A stretch of DNA of 64,000 nt from Terriglobales bacterium (GCA_035764005.1 DASTZZ010000005.1:18913-82912), one strand, 5' to 3'. Numbered from the stretch's first letter, positions 26,461 through 36,614 are shown. The notes: generated by a model from the sequence alone, not told the origin. Translations and numbers: made by a program.

Positions 26461-27695
26461 ATCGGCGGGAGTTTATAGGGCGCACGGCAGGAGCAGTAGG
26501 CGGAGCATTGCTGCTCGGGGGCTCAGAACAACTGTTCAGCGCCCCCTCTGACCAGATAAATCTTGGCATCATTGGTGTCGGCAGCCGCGGCCAGCAGCTG
26601 ATGCGTACCTTCCTTCGCGTGCCCGGCGTGCGCTTCGCTGGACTCTGCGACGTCTATGAGCCGCGCTTTTCGGCCGGTCGCAAGATCACAGGAGAGAACA
26701 CGCCCATTTATCACGACCACCGCGAGCTCCTCAATGCGCGCGACATTGACGCGGTAATCGTCTCAACGCCGCTGTCTTTCCACGCCGACCACATCACTGC
26801 CGTGCTGGAAAGTGGACACCATGTTTACGGCGAAAAGAGCATGGCGCTCACCGTCGATGGATGCAATCGCATTCGAGAGACGGTAAAGCGCTCGGGCAAG
26901 CACTATCAGGTTGGACTCCAATATCACTATGCTCCCTGGTATCGCGAAGTGCTGAGCCGCATCCAGGCCGGCAAGTTGGGCAAGATCACGCAGATCTACG
27001 CCTATTGGCATCGCAACAACAGTTGGCGACGTCCGGTGCCCGCAGGAGCAGACGAAAAGCTAGCGCGGTTGATCAACTGGAGGCTCTACAAGGAATATTC
27101 CGGCGGGCTCGTCGCCGAGCTCGGGTCGCATCACATCAACTTCGCAAATGAAGTTTTCGGCGGTATGCCGAAGTCAGTCATTGGCAGCGGCGGAGTGGAT
27201 TACTGGAAAGACGGTCGCGAAACCGACGATAACGTACAAGTCACCTACCGCTATCCCAGCGGGCAGACGCTGTTCTTCAGTGCAATCACTACCAATCGCC
27301 TCGATGGCGATCAGATTCGCGTCTACGGAACCGACGGCAGTGCCGTTCTCACCGAAGCCGATGGAACTATCTACTACGAACCCAAGCGTCCCGAATCAGC
27401 GGTACAGCAGGAAACGATAGTTCAACACGGCATCGTCACTGGCGCAACGTATCGCTCAGAACTTCCGTATCGCGGTGTAGGCGAGCCAGTCCCGGTTCCA
27501 GCCGACAAAATGGGCAGCCCCGATTATCTCGCGTGCGCTTCGTTCATCGATGCCCTACGCGCGAACAAACGTCCTGAAGCAGACGAAGACAAAGCCTGGA
27601 ATGAAGGCATTGCCGTTTGCCTCGGAAACCAGGCGATTGCCCAAGGCCAGCGTTTGAAACTTGACGAGCATCTGGCCAAAGCTGCCGCTGCTTAG
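26457..27695 (+). CDS. Tat-exported Gfo/Idh/MocA oxidoreductase
   Basis: A 412-residue protein. The twin-arginine signal RREFIG is followed by a hydrophobic stretch (about 1-30). The NAD(P)-binding fold begins INLGIIGVGSRG, with VSTPLSFHADH and GEKSMALT (Ser where many have EKP). The C-terminal sugar-type domain contains GGLVAELGSHHINFANEVF. Exported members of this family act on sugars in the periplasm; substrate unknown. Translationally coupled to apbE. Confidence 0.9.
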   Translation: MNRREFIGRTAGAVGGALLLGGSEQLFSAPSDQINLGIIGVGSRGQQLMRTFLRVPGVRFAGLCDVYEPRFSAGRKITGENTPIYHDHRELLNARDIDAVIVSTPLSFHADHITAVLESGHHVYGEKSMALTVDGCNRIRETVKRSGKHYQVGLQYHYAPWYREVLSRIQAGKLGKITQIYAYWHRNNSWRRPVPAGADEKLARLINWRLYKEYSGGLVAELGSHHINFANEVFGGMPKSVIGSGGVDYWKDGRETDDNVQVTYRYPSGQTLFFSAITTNRLDGDQIRVYGTDGSAVLTEADGTIYYEPKRPESAVQQETIVQHGIVTGATYRSELPYRGVGEPVPVPADKMGSPDYLACASFIDALRANKRPEADEDKAWNEGIAVCLGNQAIAQGQRLKLDEHLAKAAAA

Positions 27696-27764
27696 TACAG
27701 AACCGCCGCCAGTTTCGCCGGAGAGCATGGCCAGCCTTACGACCGGCGCTTCCACGGACTCTGC

Positions 27765-27794
27765 GCTCAGCGTTACCGTAACGCTGAGCTTTTA
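27765..27794 (+). terminator. Palindromic terminator-like hairpin
   Basis: GCTCAGCGTTAC and its inverse are separated by one base and followed by TTTTA. It lies 70 bases after the Gfo/Idh gene. The rest of the 263-base gap to 27958 holds nothing recognisable. Confidence 0.6.
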
Positions 27795-27958
27795 CCAGCG
27801 CTAAAGCGCAATCGTTGAGCGCTCGTTTGGACGACGCTCACGCGTCGCCGCCGATTAAAAGTCGGGGGCTTCCACCTTCGAACCTGTACCTGACTCGACA
27901 GCTCGCACTTAAGCTTCCTTATTCTCATTCTGCTCAGAAAAAGCCTTAAACTGCTAGT

Positions 27959-29818
27959 TTGGATTCCGCCTCTCAGCCCGAATCTCATCCCCGCCGACTT
28001 CTCCGGATCCTGCATTACGTCCGCCCGTATTCGCTGGCGGTTCTGGGATCGGTGATTCTGCTGGCCGCGGTGGGTTTGTTTGACGCCTTCCGGGTTGTGC
28101 TCGTCAAGCCGATTTTCGACGGAGTCCTGAAACCTGAGGAACTTACGCGCGATCTGCTGTTGTTCCGCGTTCGAGGACACGATATTTACCTGCACCAATT
28201 TCTACCCAGCTATTTCCACAACGCCTGGACGATGGTTGCGGTAGCTCTGATCGGGGCCACAGTCCTCAAAGGTATCTGCGATTACCTGGGCACCTATCTG
28301 GTGAGCTATGCCGGGTTCGGAATGATTACCGACCTGCGGAATGAGCTTTTCCAGTCCATCCTGCGCCGGTCACTCGGATTTTTTCAGCGCCATTCCACGG
28401 GAACACTGCTCTCGACCATCATCAACGATGTTGAACGCGTGCAGTATGCGATGTCCACCGTGCTGGGCGAATTTCTTCAGCAGTTGTTCACCTTGATTTT
28501 CACTGCATGCGTGGTGGTGGTCTTTGGGGGGAAACTGGCTTGGGTTCTGGTGCTCTTTATTCCTATCGTCATTGCCTCCGTGCGTCGCATCGGACGCAGC
28601 GTGCGCCACACGACGAGGAAGGGTCAGGACAAACTCGCGGAAATTCAGCATTTGCTGCACGAGATCATCGCCGGCAATCGCATTGTGAAAGCATTCAATA
28701 TGGAGCTGTGGGAGGCGATGCGCTTCCGTGGCGCCTCACGCCGACTCTTCCGTGCGAATCTGCGTTCCGTCAGCGCACAAGCAGTGAGTTCGCCGTTGAT
28801 GGACATCATCGGTGCAGTGGCCATCGCTCTGCTGCTATTTATAGGCAGAGACCGCATTCGCGGCGGTTTCATGACTGAAGGTGCATTTTTTGCCTTCATC
28901 GTTGCGGTGTTTAAGCTCTACGATCCGGTTCGCAAGTTCGCGCAGTTTTACAACAACTTCCAGCAGGCGCTCGGCGCTTCGTCGACAATCTTCGACTTCA
29001 TGGAAGTGGAAGACGATGTGAAAGACAAGCCCAACGCCGTCACGCTTCCACCGTTCAGAGACAGCATTCGGTTTGAAGCCGTCGATTTTTCCTATGACGA
29101 TGAAGAAAGTGGACGCCAAGTCCTTCGCAACATCAATCTCGAAGTAAAAGCCGGAGAGATTGTTGCGATTGTCGGGCCGAGCGGAGCAGGGAAGTCCACG
29201 CTCGTCCGGTTGCTACCACGCTTCTTCGACGTGAGCACCGGTGCGATTTTGATCGACGGCCACGATCTGCGGGATGTGACCGTCCGCTCGCTGCGCAATC
29301 AGATTGGCCTGGTCACACAGGAAACCGTGCTTTTCAATGACACGGTGCGTAACAATATCGCCTACGGTCGCCCGAATGTTCCGATCGAACAGGTGCAGGC
29401 TGCGGCCAGAGCCGCACTGGCACACGATTTCATCATGCGTTTGCCTGCCGGTTATGACACTGTAATCGGCGAGCGAGGGATGAGGCTTTCAGGAGGCGAG
29501 CGTCAGCGCATCTCGATTGCTCGCGCTTTGTTGAAAGACTCGCCGATTCTCATTCTCGACGAAGCGACGTCAGCGCTCGATGCCGAGTCGGAAGTGCTGG
29601 TGCAATCTGCGCTGCAGAACCTTCTTCAGAATCGGACTGCATTCGTGATTGCTCATCGGCTCTCGACTGTGCGCAGCGCGAATCGCATTATCGTGATGGA
29701 GCACGGCACGATCTCCGACATCGGCTCCCACCACGAACTTTTGCAGCGATACGGAACTTATCAACGCCTGTACAATCTCCAGTTCGTTGAAATCGACAAC
29801 GTCGCTGCATTGAAATGA
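27959..29818 (+). CDS. ABC exporter, MsbA-like lipid flippase type
   Basis: A 619-residue half-transporter fused to its ATPase. Six membrane segments span about 20-320. Walker A GPSGAGKST, Q-loop LVTQETVLF, signature LSGGERQRIS, Walker B ILILDEATSALD, and H-loop AHRLST follow. Start is TTG 27959. Length and layout fit MsbA/lipid A exporter types, but multidrug exporters look the same. Its stop overlaps yicC by ATGA. Confidence 0.9.
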   Translation: MDSASQPESHPRRLLRILHYVRPYSLAVLGSVILLAAVGLFDAFRVVLVKPIFDGVLKPEELTRDLLLFRVRGHDIYLHQFLPSYFHNAWTMVAVALIGATVLKGICDYLGTYLVSYAGFGMITDLRNELFQSILRRSLGFFQRHSTGTLLSTIINDVERVQYAMSTVLGEFLQQLFTLIFTACVVVVFGGKLAWVLVLFIPIVIASVRRIGRSVRHTTRKGQDKLAEIQHLLHEIIAGNRIVKAFNMELWEAMRFRGASRRLFRANLRSVSAQAVSSPLMDIIGAVAIALLLFIGRDRIRGGFMTEGAFFAFIVAVFKLYDPVRKFAQFYNNFQQALGASSTIFDFMEVEDDVKDKPNAVTLPPFRDSIRFEAVDFSYDDEESGRQVLRNINLEVKAGEIVAIVGPSGAGKSTLVRLLPRFFDVSTGAILIDGHDLRDVTVRSLRNQIGLVTQETVLFNDTVRNNIAYGRPNVPIEQVQAAARAALAHDFIMRLPAGYDTVIGERGMRLSGGERQRISIARALLKDSPILILDEATSALDAESEVLVQSALQNLLQNRTAFVIAHRLSTVRSANRIIVMEHGTISDIGSHHELLQRYGTYQRLYNLQFVEIDNVAALK

Positions 29819-30735
29819 GCGGCGAATCACGGGAGCCCACCTCGCGCATGCCTGTCCGATCCATGACCGGATACGCTCAGCTCACGCATCAGGTGAACGA
29901 TCACCTCTCTTTTTCCCTCAGCCTCAAGTCCGTCAACCATCGTTTCCTCGATCTGCATTTCCGCATGCCCGCCGAGGCGAACGGTCTGGAGCTGAAGATG
30001 CGTCGCATGATCAAAGAGAAGATTGCGCGCGGGCACATCGAAGTTGGACTTTCTGTCCAGCACGGAGCTTCCGGCGGATTTCAGTTGAATCATGCGCTGG
30101 TCGACGGATATGTCCGCGCATTTCAGGAGGCGGCGGAGCGGCTTGGTCTTGTCTCCCAGCCTGATCTGAACGCGGTATTGCGGTTGCCTGGCGCATTGTC
30201 GGGCGACTCCGCTGAAATTGATGACGTGTTGGAGAACACGATCCTTGGGCGTACCGAGCAGTTGATTGAGCGCCTGAATCACATGCGTGAAGAGGAAGGG
30301 CGCGGAATTGAAACGGAACTGCGCGACCGCATGAGGTCCCTGGCTCATGGCGTTTCCGAAATTGGGAAACTGCGGGCGCTAGTCTCGCGCGCCTACCTCG
30401 AAAAAGTTCAATCGCGCATGAACGAGCTTATAGGCGGACACGCCGATCCGGATCGCGTCCTGCAAGAAGCCGCCATGCTGGCCGAGCGCAGCGACATCCA
30501 GGAAGAGGTAGTTCGTCTGGAGAACCACATCAAGCACTTCCATTCGCTGCTCGACTCCGGCGGCGAGGCCGGCAAAAAATTAGACTTCTTGTTGCAGGAG
30601 TTGAATCGGGAAGCGAACACGCTGTTGTCGAAGACGGCAGGAGTGTCAGGCGAAGGTTTGCGGATTACTGAGCTAGGATTATTGATCAAATCAGAGATCG
30701 AGAAAGCACGCGAGCAGGTGCAGAACGTCGAGTGA
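29815..30735 (+). CDS. yicC: YicC family endoribonuclease
   Basis: A 306-residue protein. The family hallmark VRSMTGYAQ is at about 13-21, with SVNHRFLDL after it; the C-terminal DUF1732-type region has LNREANTLLSKT and IKSEIEKAREQVQNVE. ATG 29815 overlaps the exporter stop; internal ATG at residue 12 gives the more usual length. yicC upstream of gmk is a common order. Confidence 0.9.
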   Translation: MSGESREPTSRMPVRSMTGYAQLTHQVNDHLSFSLSLKSVNHRFLDLHFRMPAEANGLELKMRRMIKEKIARGHIEVGLSVQHGASGGFQLNHALVDGYVRAFQEAAERLGLVSQPDLNAVLRLPGALSGDSAEIDDVLENTILGRTEQLIERLNHMREEEGRGIETELRDRMRSLAHGVSEIGKLRALVSRAYLEKVQSRMNELIGGHADPDRVLQEAAMLAERSDIQEEVVRLENHIKHFHSLLDSGGEAGKKLDFLLQELNREANTLLSKTAGVSGEGLRITELGLLIKSEIEKAREQVQNVE

Positions 30736-30740
30736 GGAAG

Positions 30741-30846
30741 GATCGAGTCATCGGGTGATCGCACCCTTGGGTCAGTACCGTCCGCGGTAGCGGATGGGTG
30801 TACGCGAGACCGACCCATCTGCTACCGCAGACGGTACTGACTTGGG
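30741..30846. repeat. Inverted repeat GTCAGTACCGTCCGCGGTAG with GATC tract
   Basis: The arms 30769-30799 and 30813-30846 are near-perfect inverted copies around a short loop. The left arm recurs at 19661-19690. Just before it (30741-30762) is a GAGTCATCGGGTGATC tract like that at 5592-5627. The block fills the yicC-gmk gap. Confidence 0.8.
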
Positions 30847-30896
30847 TCCGCGATGACCCAACCTGCAATAGTGTTTTGGGCTAATACACGTCCTTC

Positions 30897-31604
30897 ATGG
30901 CTGGCATCCTCTTCATCATCTCGGCTCCCTCAGGCTCAGGGAAATCTACGCTCGTCAACGAGCTGCGCTCGATGGTACCCAATTTAGACTTTTCGATTTC
31001 ATATACGACGCGTCCGCCACGTGGCAGCGAGCAGAACGGCCGCGAATATTACTTCGTCACCCGCGTGGACTTTGAAAAGATGATTGCCGAAGATCGTTTT
31101 CTCGAATACGCAGAGGTCTTCGGCAACTACTATGGGACAGCCTGCCGCTTTCTCGATGAAGCGAAGCAGCGTGGCAAGGACCTGCTGCTCGATATCGACG
31201 TTCAGGGCGCAGCGCAGGTGCGCCAGAAAGTGCTCGACGCAGTGAGCATCTTCGTGATGCCTCCGAACAAGCACATCTTAGAGAGACGCCTTAGGAATCG
31301 CAGCCAAACCGATAAGGTTGACCCCAAGGTAATAGAGCGAAGACTTGAGAACGCGCAAAAGGAGATTGTGAATTACAAAGAATACGGCTATATTCTCGTG
31401 AACGAGATTCTGGACAAGGCAGTCGAAGAGCTGAAGGCCGTCGTCCTCTCCGAGCGAGTTCGTCGATCCGGCAAACAACCCACTCCTGACGAATGCAAAC
31501 TGATTCGTCTTGCGGAAGGTTGTCTGTTGGCCAACAGCCACGAGAGAGTGCGTCCCGTTTTGGAATCCTTCCAGGCCGCTGCGTCCGGACCCCAACCCCG
31601 CTGA
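30897..31604 (+). CDS. gmk: Guanylate kinase
   Basis: A 235-residue enzyme converting GMP to GDP. P-loop APSGSGKST at 10-18, GMP-binding TTRPPRGSEQNGREYYFV, EYAEVFGNYYGT, and lid region RLRNRSQTD. The C-terminus is about 25 residues longer than usual (from GKQPTPDECK). Confidence 0.95.
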   Translation: MAGILFIISAPSGSGKSTLVNELRSMVPNLDFSISYTTRPPRGSEQNGREYYFVTRVDFEKMIAEDRFLEYAEVFGNYYGTACRFLDEAKQRGKDLLLDIDVQGAAQVRQKVLDAVSIFVMPPNKHILERRLRNRSQTDKVDPKVIERRLENAQKEIVNYKEYGYILVNEILDKAVEELKAVVLSERVRRSGKQPTPDECKLIRLAEGCLLANSHERVRPVLESFQAAASGPQPR

Positions 31605-31618
31605 GGTACGTCAAAGCA

Positions 31619-31840
31619 ATGGAACCCACGAAAGAGTTCGATAGTAAATATCGCTACATCCTCGTCGCCGCCCGCCGCGCCCGCCAGCTCCAGAACGGAG
31701 CCAGCGCACTGGTCGAGACCAACTCCCGCAAGGCGTGCCGTATCGCCCAGGATGAAATTGAAGCCGGCAAGGTTTCCTACGTCGTGCCCGAGCATACAGA
31801 AGTGACGGAAGTCCCCGCGCCGCAGCCGAGCGAAGAGTAA
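31619..31840 (+). CDS. rpoZ: RNA polymerase omega subunit
   Basis: A 73-residue protein with the omega pattern: KYRYILVAARRARQLQNGA and a downstream KACRIAQDEIEAGKV. ATG 31619 is 14 bases after gmk, in the common gmk-rpoZ-coaBC order. Confidence 0.93.
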   Translation: MEPTKEFDSKYRYILVAARRARQLQNGASALVETNSRKACRIAQDEIEAGKVSYVVPEHTEVTEVPAPQPSEE

Positions 31841-31845
31841 CGTCT

Positions 31846-31984
31846 AAAACCCGACGCGGATTTCGCGGACCCTTCGGGCGCGGATCAACGCGGAAGGGAA
31901 CAGGTTTCTGAAGTTTGTTCGTGGTTTGCTCCGTTCCGAATCATTGCCTTTGATCCGCGTCCCATCCGCGCAATCCGGCGTCGG
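31846..31984. repeat. Inverted repeat GACGCGGATTTCGCGGAC
   Basis: The left arm 31846-31895 is related to the outer arm at 21889-21942, and an imperfect inverse lies at 31950-31984 (TGATCCGCGTCCCATCCGCG...). It occupies most of the gap between rpoZ and coaBC. Confidence 0.7.
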
Positions 31985-32056
31985 ATTGCGCGTTTGCCTC
32001 TCGCGAACCACCAATGCCACGACTCCCTCTCCTACACATACGACTAAAATAGACAC

Positions 32057-33277
32057 ATGAGGGTCGCGCTCGGCGTGTGCGGCGGAATCGCTGCCTATAA
32101 GGCTTGTGAAATCGTCCGCCTGCTGCAGGATCAGGGCATTCGCGTCCAGGTCATCATGAGCGCCGCCGCCCAGGAATTCGTGCGGCCCCTTACCTTTGCG
32201 GCGCTTTCCGGCGAAAAGGTCATCACAGGTCTTTGGGACGCAGGCGGGCAAGAGCCTAACCTCGATTCCGCCATTGAGCACATCAGCGTTGCCCAGAACA
32301 TTGATGCATTAGTGGTCGCGCCATGCACGGCTGACATGATGGCTAAGTTCGCTCATGGTCAGGCGGACGATTTTCTCTCCACTCTCTACCTCGCCACGCC
32401 TGCTCCTGCAATTGTTGCGCCAGCGATGAACGTCGAAATGTGGAATCACGCGGCGACGCAGGACAATCTTGAGACTCTGCGCAAGCGCGGCGTTTACGTC
32501 GTCGAGCCCGGCAGCGGATACCTTGCCTGCGGAATGGTCGGTGCAGGACGCTTGGCAGAGCCGGCGGAGATCGTCGCCGCTGCTTTGTCTGCCCTCGGCG
32601 TAGTTCGAGATCTCACCGGAGAAACGGTTCTGATCACGGCCGGTCCAACACGCGAGCCAATCGATCCAGTGCGCTTCCTGGGCAATCGCTCCAGTGGGAA
32701 GATGGGATGCGCAATCGCCGAAGCTGCGACTCGTCGCGGGGCAAAAGTGATTCTGGTCTCAGGACCAGTTACAACTGAAACTCCCGAAGGCGCGGAATTG
32801 ATTCGCGTGGAGACCGCCGAACAGATGCGCAATGCTGTAATCTCACAGCTTGATCGGGCAACGATCGTGATTTCCGCCGCCGCTGTCTCCGACTTTCGTG
32901 TGCGCGATGCTGCCCAAGACAAAATCAAACGTAGCGGATCGCTCACACTCGAATTAGAACCCACGCCCGACATCCTTGCCGAAGTTTCGTCTCAGCGCCG
33001 CGCCGGACAAGTCCTGATTGGATTCGCAGCAGAGACTTCGAATGCACTCGAGAATGGCCGCGCGAAGCTACGCAAGAAGGCGATCGATGCGATCGTAGTG
33101 AACGACGTTTCGAAGGCCGGCATCGGCTTCGACTCCGAGCGCAACGAAGTCACCATCATCACTCATGACGAAGAACTCGCAATTCCCGAAGCGCCGAAGC
33201 AGAAAATCGCGCATCGAATTCTCGATGTCGTGCTAAAACTGAAGATGCAGACGGGCAAAGCCGCTCCCGCTCGCTGA
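32057..33277 (+). CDS. coaBC: Bifunctional phosphopantothenoylcysteine decarboxylase/phosphopantothenate-cysteine ligase
   Basis: A 406-residue coenzyme A biosynthesis enzyme. CoaC half: GGIAAYKACEIVR, catalytic His in IEHISVAQ, PAMNVEMW and CGMVGAGRL. CoaB half from about 190: TAGPTREPIDPVRFLGNRSSGKMG, AAAVSDF, and NDVSKAGIGFDS. The start is ATG 32057. Confidence 0.95.
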   Translation: MRVALGVCGGIAAYKACEIVRLLQDQGIRVQVIMSAAAQEFVRPLTFAALSGEKVITGLWDAGGQEPNLDSAIEHISVAQNIDALVVAPCTADMMAKFAHGQADDFLSTLYLATPAPAIVAPAMNVEMWNHAATQDNLETLRKRGVYVVEPGSGYLACGMVGAGRLAEPAEIVAAALSALGVVRDLTGETVLITAGPTREPIDPVRFLGNRSSGKMGCAIAEAATRRGAKVILVSGPVTTETPEGAELIRVETAEQMRNAVISQLDRATIVISAAAVSDFRVRDAAQDKIKRSGSLTLELEPTPDILAEVSSQRRAGQVLIGFAAETSNALENGRAKLRKKAIDAIVVNDVSKAGIGFDSERNEVTIITHDEELAIPEAPKQKIAHRILDVVLKLKMQTGKAAPAR

Positions 33278-33286
33278 TCTTGATTC

Positions 33287-34075
33287 ATGTCCCAAAATTC
33301 AGAACTGCAGCAGCAACTGACTGAGCGCATCCGCTTCTATCGCGAGCTTGGCATTTACGACTTTTATCGGCGCGAAGTGCTACCGCAGATTCAAACAGCT
33401 GTTGAACAAATATCGTCTGAGCGACTCGAAGCTGCAAGCGCGACGGCGTTACTCAATGAAAAGGAAATGACTCCAGAACAAGCGCTACGCGCGATCCGCA
33501 AAGACATCGGCGATTGCACGCGCTGCGTGCTGCACAAACAAGGACGCAAACAGATTGTCTTCGGCGTGGGGAATCCCCGGGCAGACATTATGTTCGTCGG
33601 CGAAGCCCCAGGCGCAGACGAAGATACGCACGGCGAGCCCTTCGTCGGACGCGCCGGCCAACTGCTTAACAATATGATTTCCGCAATGGGAATTCGGCGC
33701 GAAGACGTTTACATCGCCAACATCATCAAATGCCGTCCTCCCGGGAATCGGACTCCCGAACGAGATGAATGCGATACTTGCTCGCCGTTTCTCATGCGGC
33801 AAATTGAAGTCGTGAAGCCAAAGATCCTCGTTGCTCTTGGAGCCGTAGCTGCAAAAACTTTGCTGGGCGTGAACGATGCCATGATCAACCTGCGCGGCCG
33901 GATTTACGACTTCAAGAATACGAAGCTCGCAGTGACGTATCACCCAGCATATCTGCTGCGAGATCCTCGGCAGAAGAAAGAAACGTGGAAGGATCTGCAG
34001 ATGGTGATGAAGTATTTGGGAATGCCGCTTCCGAACCAGAGGGAACAGGTGACAGGGGACAGGGAACAGGTTTGA
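33287..34075 (+). CDS. Uracil-DNA glycosylase, family 4 (Fe-S)
   Basis: A 262-residue enzyme that removes uracil from DNA. An N-terminal helical extension of about 75 residues precedes the domain. Cluster cysteines: CTRC and KCRPPGNR...C. Catalytic motif 1 is [20 protein letters not shown]; motif 2 is [11 protein letters not shown]. The last 13 residues ([12 protein letters not shown]) and the stop are encoded by a repeat, so the native end was probably near residue 250. Starts 9 bases after coaBC. Confidence 0.9.
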   Translation: MSQNSELQQQLTERIRFYRELGIYDFYRREVLPQIQTAVEQISSERLEAASATALLNEKEMTPEQALRAIRKDIGDCTRCVLHKQGRKQIVFGVGNPRADIMFVGEAPGADEDTHGEPFVGRAGQLLNNMISAMGIRREDVYIANIIKCRPPGNRTPERDECDTCSPFLMRQIEVVKPKILVALGAVAAKTLLGVNDAMINLRGRIYDFKNTKLAVTYHPAYLLRDPRQKKETWKDLQMVMKYLGMPLPNQREQVTGDREQV

Positions 34076-34116
34076 GAGCCGTTTCCCTGTATAACCTGTT
34101 CCCTGTAACCTGTGCC
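34043..34116. repeat. Inverted repeat GAACAGGTGACAGGGGACAG
   Basis: The left arm 34043-34070 and right arm about 34095-34116 (CCTGTTCCCTGTAACCTGTG...) are inverted copies. The element spans the uracil-DNA glycosylase stop and ends 7 bases before the priA ATG. Confidence 0.75.
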
Positions 34117-34123
34117 CTTGCGC

Positions 34124-36610
34124 ATGTCTTCCTTTTGCGACGTAGCTCTGCCCGTTCCTCTGGAGATGACGTTTACCTATCGTGTGAACGGCCAGACTCC
34201 CGTGGTAGGAGGGCGAGTCCTCGTTCCATTCCGCACATCGCGATTGCCCGGCGTTGTCACTGCGCTGCATGATCGTGCGCCGAGCATGGAGACGAAGATG
34301 GTGCACTCGGTGCTCGACGCCGAGCCGCTCATCGACGCGCCTCTCATGCAGCTTGCCGACTGGATATCGAGCTACTACCTCGCGCCGATCGGAGAAGTGC
34401 TGCGAGCCATGCTGCCATTGCAAGCGGAGGTCAAGCGCGATTGGAGCTACAGCATTACTGAATTGGGACAGAAGGCGCTTTATGACTCTGCCCACTTCGG
34501 GAATTCTGGGCGGTCGAAGAAGAGTATGACCGAGCAGATGCTCGAATACCAGGTGCTGGATTTCCTTTCGCAGGTCGATGAAGTCCGCGAGCACGCGCTC
34601 AAGAACGCAACTGGCGCGACCCGCGATGTACTGCGTGGATTGCACTCAAAGCGTTGGATCCTGCGGCAGGATGTCTCTTCGACTCGCGATGCAAGTCGGA
34701 CAATTAAAATCGCGCGCCTGGTCGCGAACCCTGAGCCCTCGACGCGCAGGCTGAATGAGAATCAGCAGGCGCTTCTCTCCAAACTCGAGAAAGCCGGCGG
34801 CACCATGCCTGTTCGTGAGCTTCGCGAGCCGGAGCTTCCCCACACAACGCTCCACACGCTGGTTCGGCGCGGTCTGGTGAGCATCGAAGAGAAACCCGCT
34901 GAGTTTCACGTAGCAGGAGTTCCGGCATCGTCGTCGCAAATCGCGCGAGGAGATTTGAACACCGCCCAGCGCGCAGCCCTCGATGCCATTGAAGTTGCTG
35001 TAAGCGACCGGCGATTTTCTGTTTCCCTTCTGCATGGCGTAACCGGCTCCGGAAAAACCGCGGTTTATCTCTCAGCGATGCAGTCAGTGCTTGCGCAAGG
35101 ACGATCAGCGATACTGCTGGTGCCCGAAATAGGGCTCACGCCAGCGGCCGCAGCGAATCTTTACCGCATTTTTGGCGAGCAGGTCGCGATTCTTCACTCT
35201 GGTTTGACCAACGGTGAACGCGCTGAACAATGGCACCGCATCCATCGCCGAGATGCGCGAATTGTCGTTGGGACGCGCTCGGCAGTATTCGCGCCTGTGC
35301 GCGACTTGGCGCTAATTGTGATCGACGAAGAGCATGACGGCTCCTACAAGCAGGAAGAAACCCCGCGCTATAACGGACGCGATGTAGGCGTGATGCGCGG
35401 CAAACTTTCAGGTGCTGCGGTCGTTCTCGCGTCGGCTACGCCAGCGCTTGAGACCTACCACAATGCGCGAGAAGGCAGATATCGTCTGATCGAGCTGCGC
35501 GAGCGCGTGCAGCAGAGGCCCTTGCCTGAGGTCGAAATCATCGACATGCGCGAGGAGTTCCAGCAGACCGGCGAAGAAAAGATTTTCTCGCGCAGGCTGA
35601 TCGAGCAAGTTACCGAACGCCTCGAAGCCAAAGAGCAGGTGATGTTGTTGCTCAATCGACGCGGATATTCCGCCGTTGTGCTGTGTCGTTCCTGCGGCGA
35701 GAAGATGCAATGCGTGAATTGCGCGGTGGCGCTCACTCATCACAAAGGCATGGTCTCGCCGGCGGCGCTCACGCAGCGTGTTCCGGTTGGCCAGCGGCTC
35801 GAATGCCACTACTGCGGATACCGCACAACTGTGCCGAAGCTTTGTCCCAAATGCGGAAGCGAGCATCTGTTCTTCCTCGGTGCAGGTTCAGAGAAGATTG
35901 AAGAATCCCTGCAGCAGTCATTCCCGAATGCCCGCGTCGGTCGGCTTGACCGCGACACGGTTCGCACGCGCCACGATTTTGAACGCGTGCTCAATCAGCT
36001 TCACGCAGGCGAGCTCGACATGCTGGTCGGAACCCAGATGATCGCGAAAGGGCACGATATTCATGGAGTCACGCTCGTCGGCGTGATCGGCGCCGACTAT
36101 GCCCTAGGTCTGCCCGATTTTCGGGCGGCAGAAAGGACCTTTCAGCTACTGACGCAAGTCGCAGGACGTGCAGGACGCGGCAATTTCGCAGGCGAGGTCG
36201 TTTTGCAAACATACTTTCCGGAACACTATGCAATTCGCTTTGCGGCAATGCACGATTACATCGGCTTCTACGAGCAGGAGCTGCGTTATCGCAGCTGGAT
36301 GCATTACCCGCCGTTCACCAGTGTCGCCAACGTTCTGTTGCGCAGCGACAAGCTCGAGCTTGCGATGCGCTACGCGGGCATCGTGCATCGCTGGGTCGAT
36401 CGCACGCGGTTGGAAGGAATTCGTCTGATGGGTCCGGCTGCCGCGCCGCTATCGCGTCTCAAGCGCGACTATCGCTTCCATTTCATTCTGAAGTCATCCA
36501 GTCGGGAAAGGCTGAACGCAACTCTCCGTGCGCTGGTCACAAGCGCGGTTGCAGAAGAGGTGCCGCGCACGAGCATCATTGTCGATGTGGATCCCCAGTC
36601 GTTGATGTGA
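34124..36610 (+). CDS. priA: Primosomal replication protein N' (helicase)
   Basis: An 828-residue replication-restart helicase. Walker A GVTGSGKTAVY at about 310, DEEH box VIDEEHDGSYKQ, zinc cysteines CRSCGEKMQCVNC and CHYCG...CPKCG, and motif GTQMIAKGHD. ATG 34124 is preferred; GTG 34112 in frame lies within the repeat. Confidence 0.95.
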   Translation: MSSFCDVALPVPLEMTFTYRVNGQTPVVGGRVLVPFRTSRLPGVVTALHDRAPSMETKMVHSVLDAEPLIDAPLMQLADWISSYYLAPIGEVLRAMLPLQAEVKRDWSYSITELGQKALYDSAHFGNSGRSKKSMTEQMLEYQVLDFLSQVDEVREHALKNATGATRDVLRGLHSKRWILRQDVSSTRDASRTIKIARLVANPEPSTRRLNENQQALLSKLEKAGGTMPVRELREPELPHTTLHTLVRRGLVSIEEKPAEFHVAGVPASSSQIARGDLNTAQRAALDAIEVAVSDRRFSVSLLHGVTGSGKTAVYLSAMQSVLAQGRSAILLVPEIGLTPAAAANLYRIFGEQVAILHSGLTNGERAEQWHRIHRRDARIVVGTRSAVFAPVRDLALIVIDEEHDGSYKQEETPRYNGRDVGVMRGKLSGAAVVLASATPALETYHNAREGRYRLIELRERVQQRPLPEVEIIDMREEFQQTGEEKIFSRRLIEQVTERLEAKEQVMLLLNRRGYSAVVLCRSCGEKMQCVNCAVALTHHKGMVSPAALTQRVPVGQRLECHYCGYRTTVPKLCPKCGSEHLFFLGAGSEKIEESLQQSFPNARVGRLDRDTVRTRHDFERVLNQLHAGELDMLVGTQMIAKGHDIHGVTLVGVIGADYALGLPDFRAAERTFQLLTQVAGRAGRGNFAGEVVLQTYFPEHYAIRFAAMHDYIGFYEQELRYRSWMHYPPFTSVANVLLRSDKLELAMRYAGIVHRWVDRTRLEGIRLMGPAAAPLSRLKRDYRFHFILKSSSRERLNATLRALVTSAVAEEVPRTSIIVDVDPQSLM

Positions 36611-36614
36611 AAAG

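Noticed and set aside
33485..34645. 386-residue minus-strand frame
   Set aside because: Antisense to the uracil-DNA glycosylase and priA genes, both well supported.
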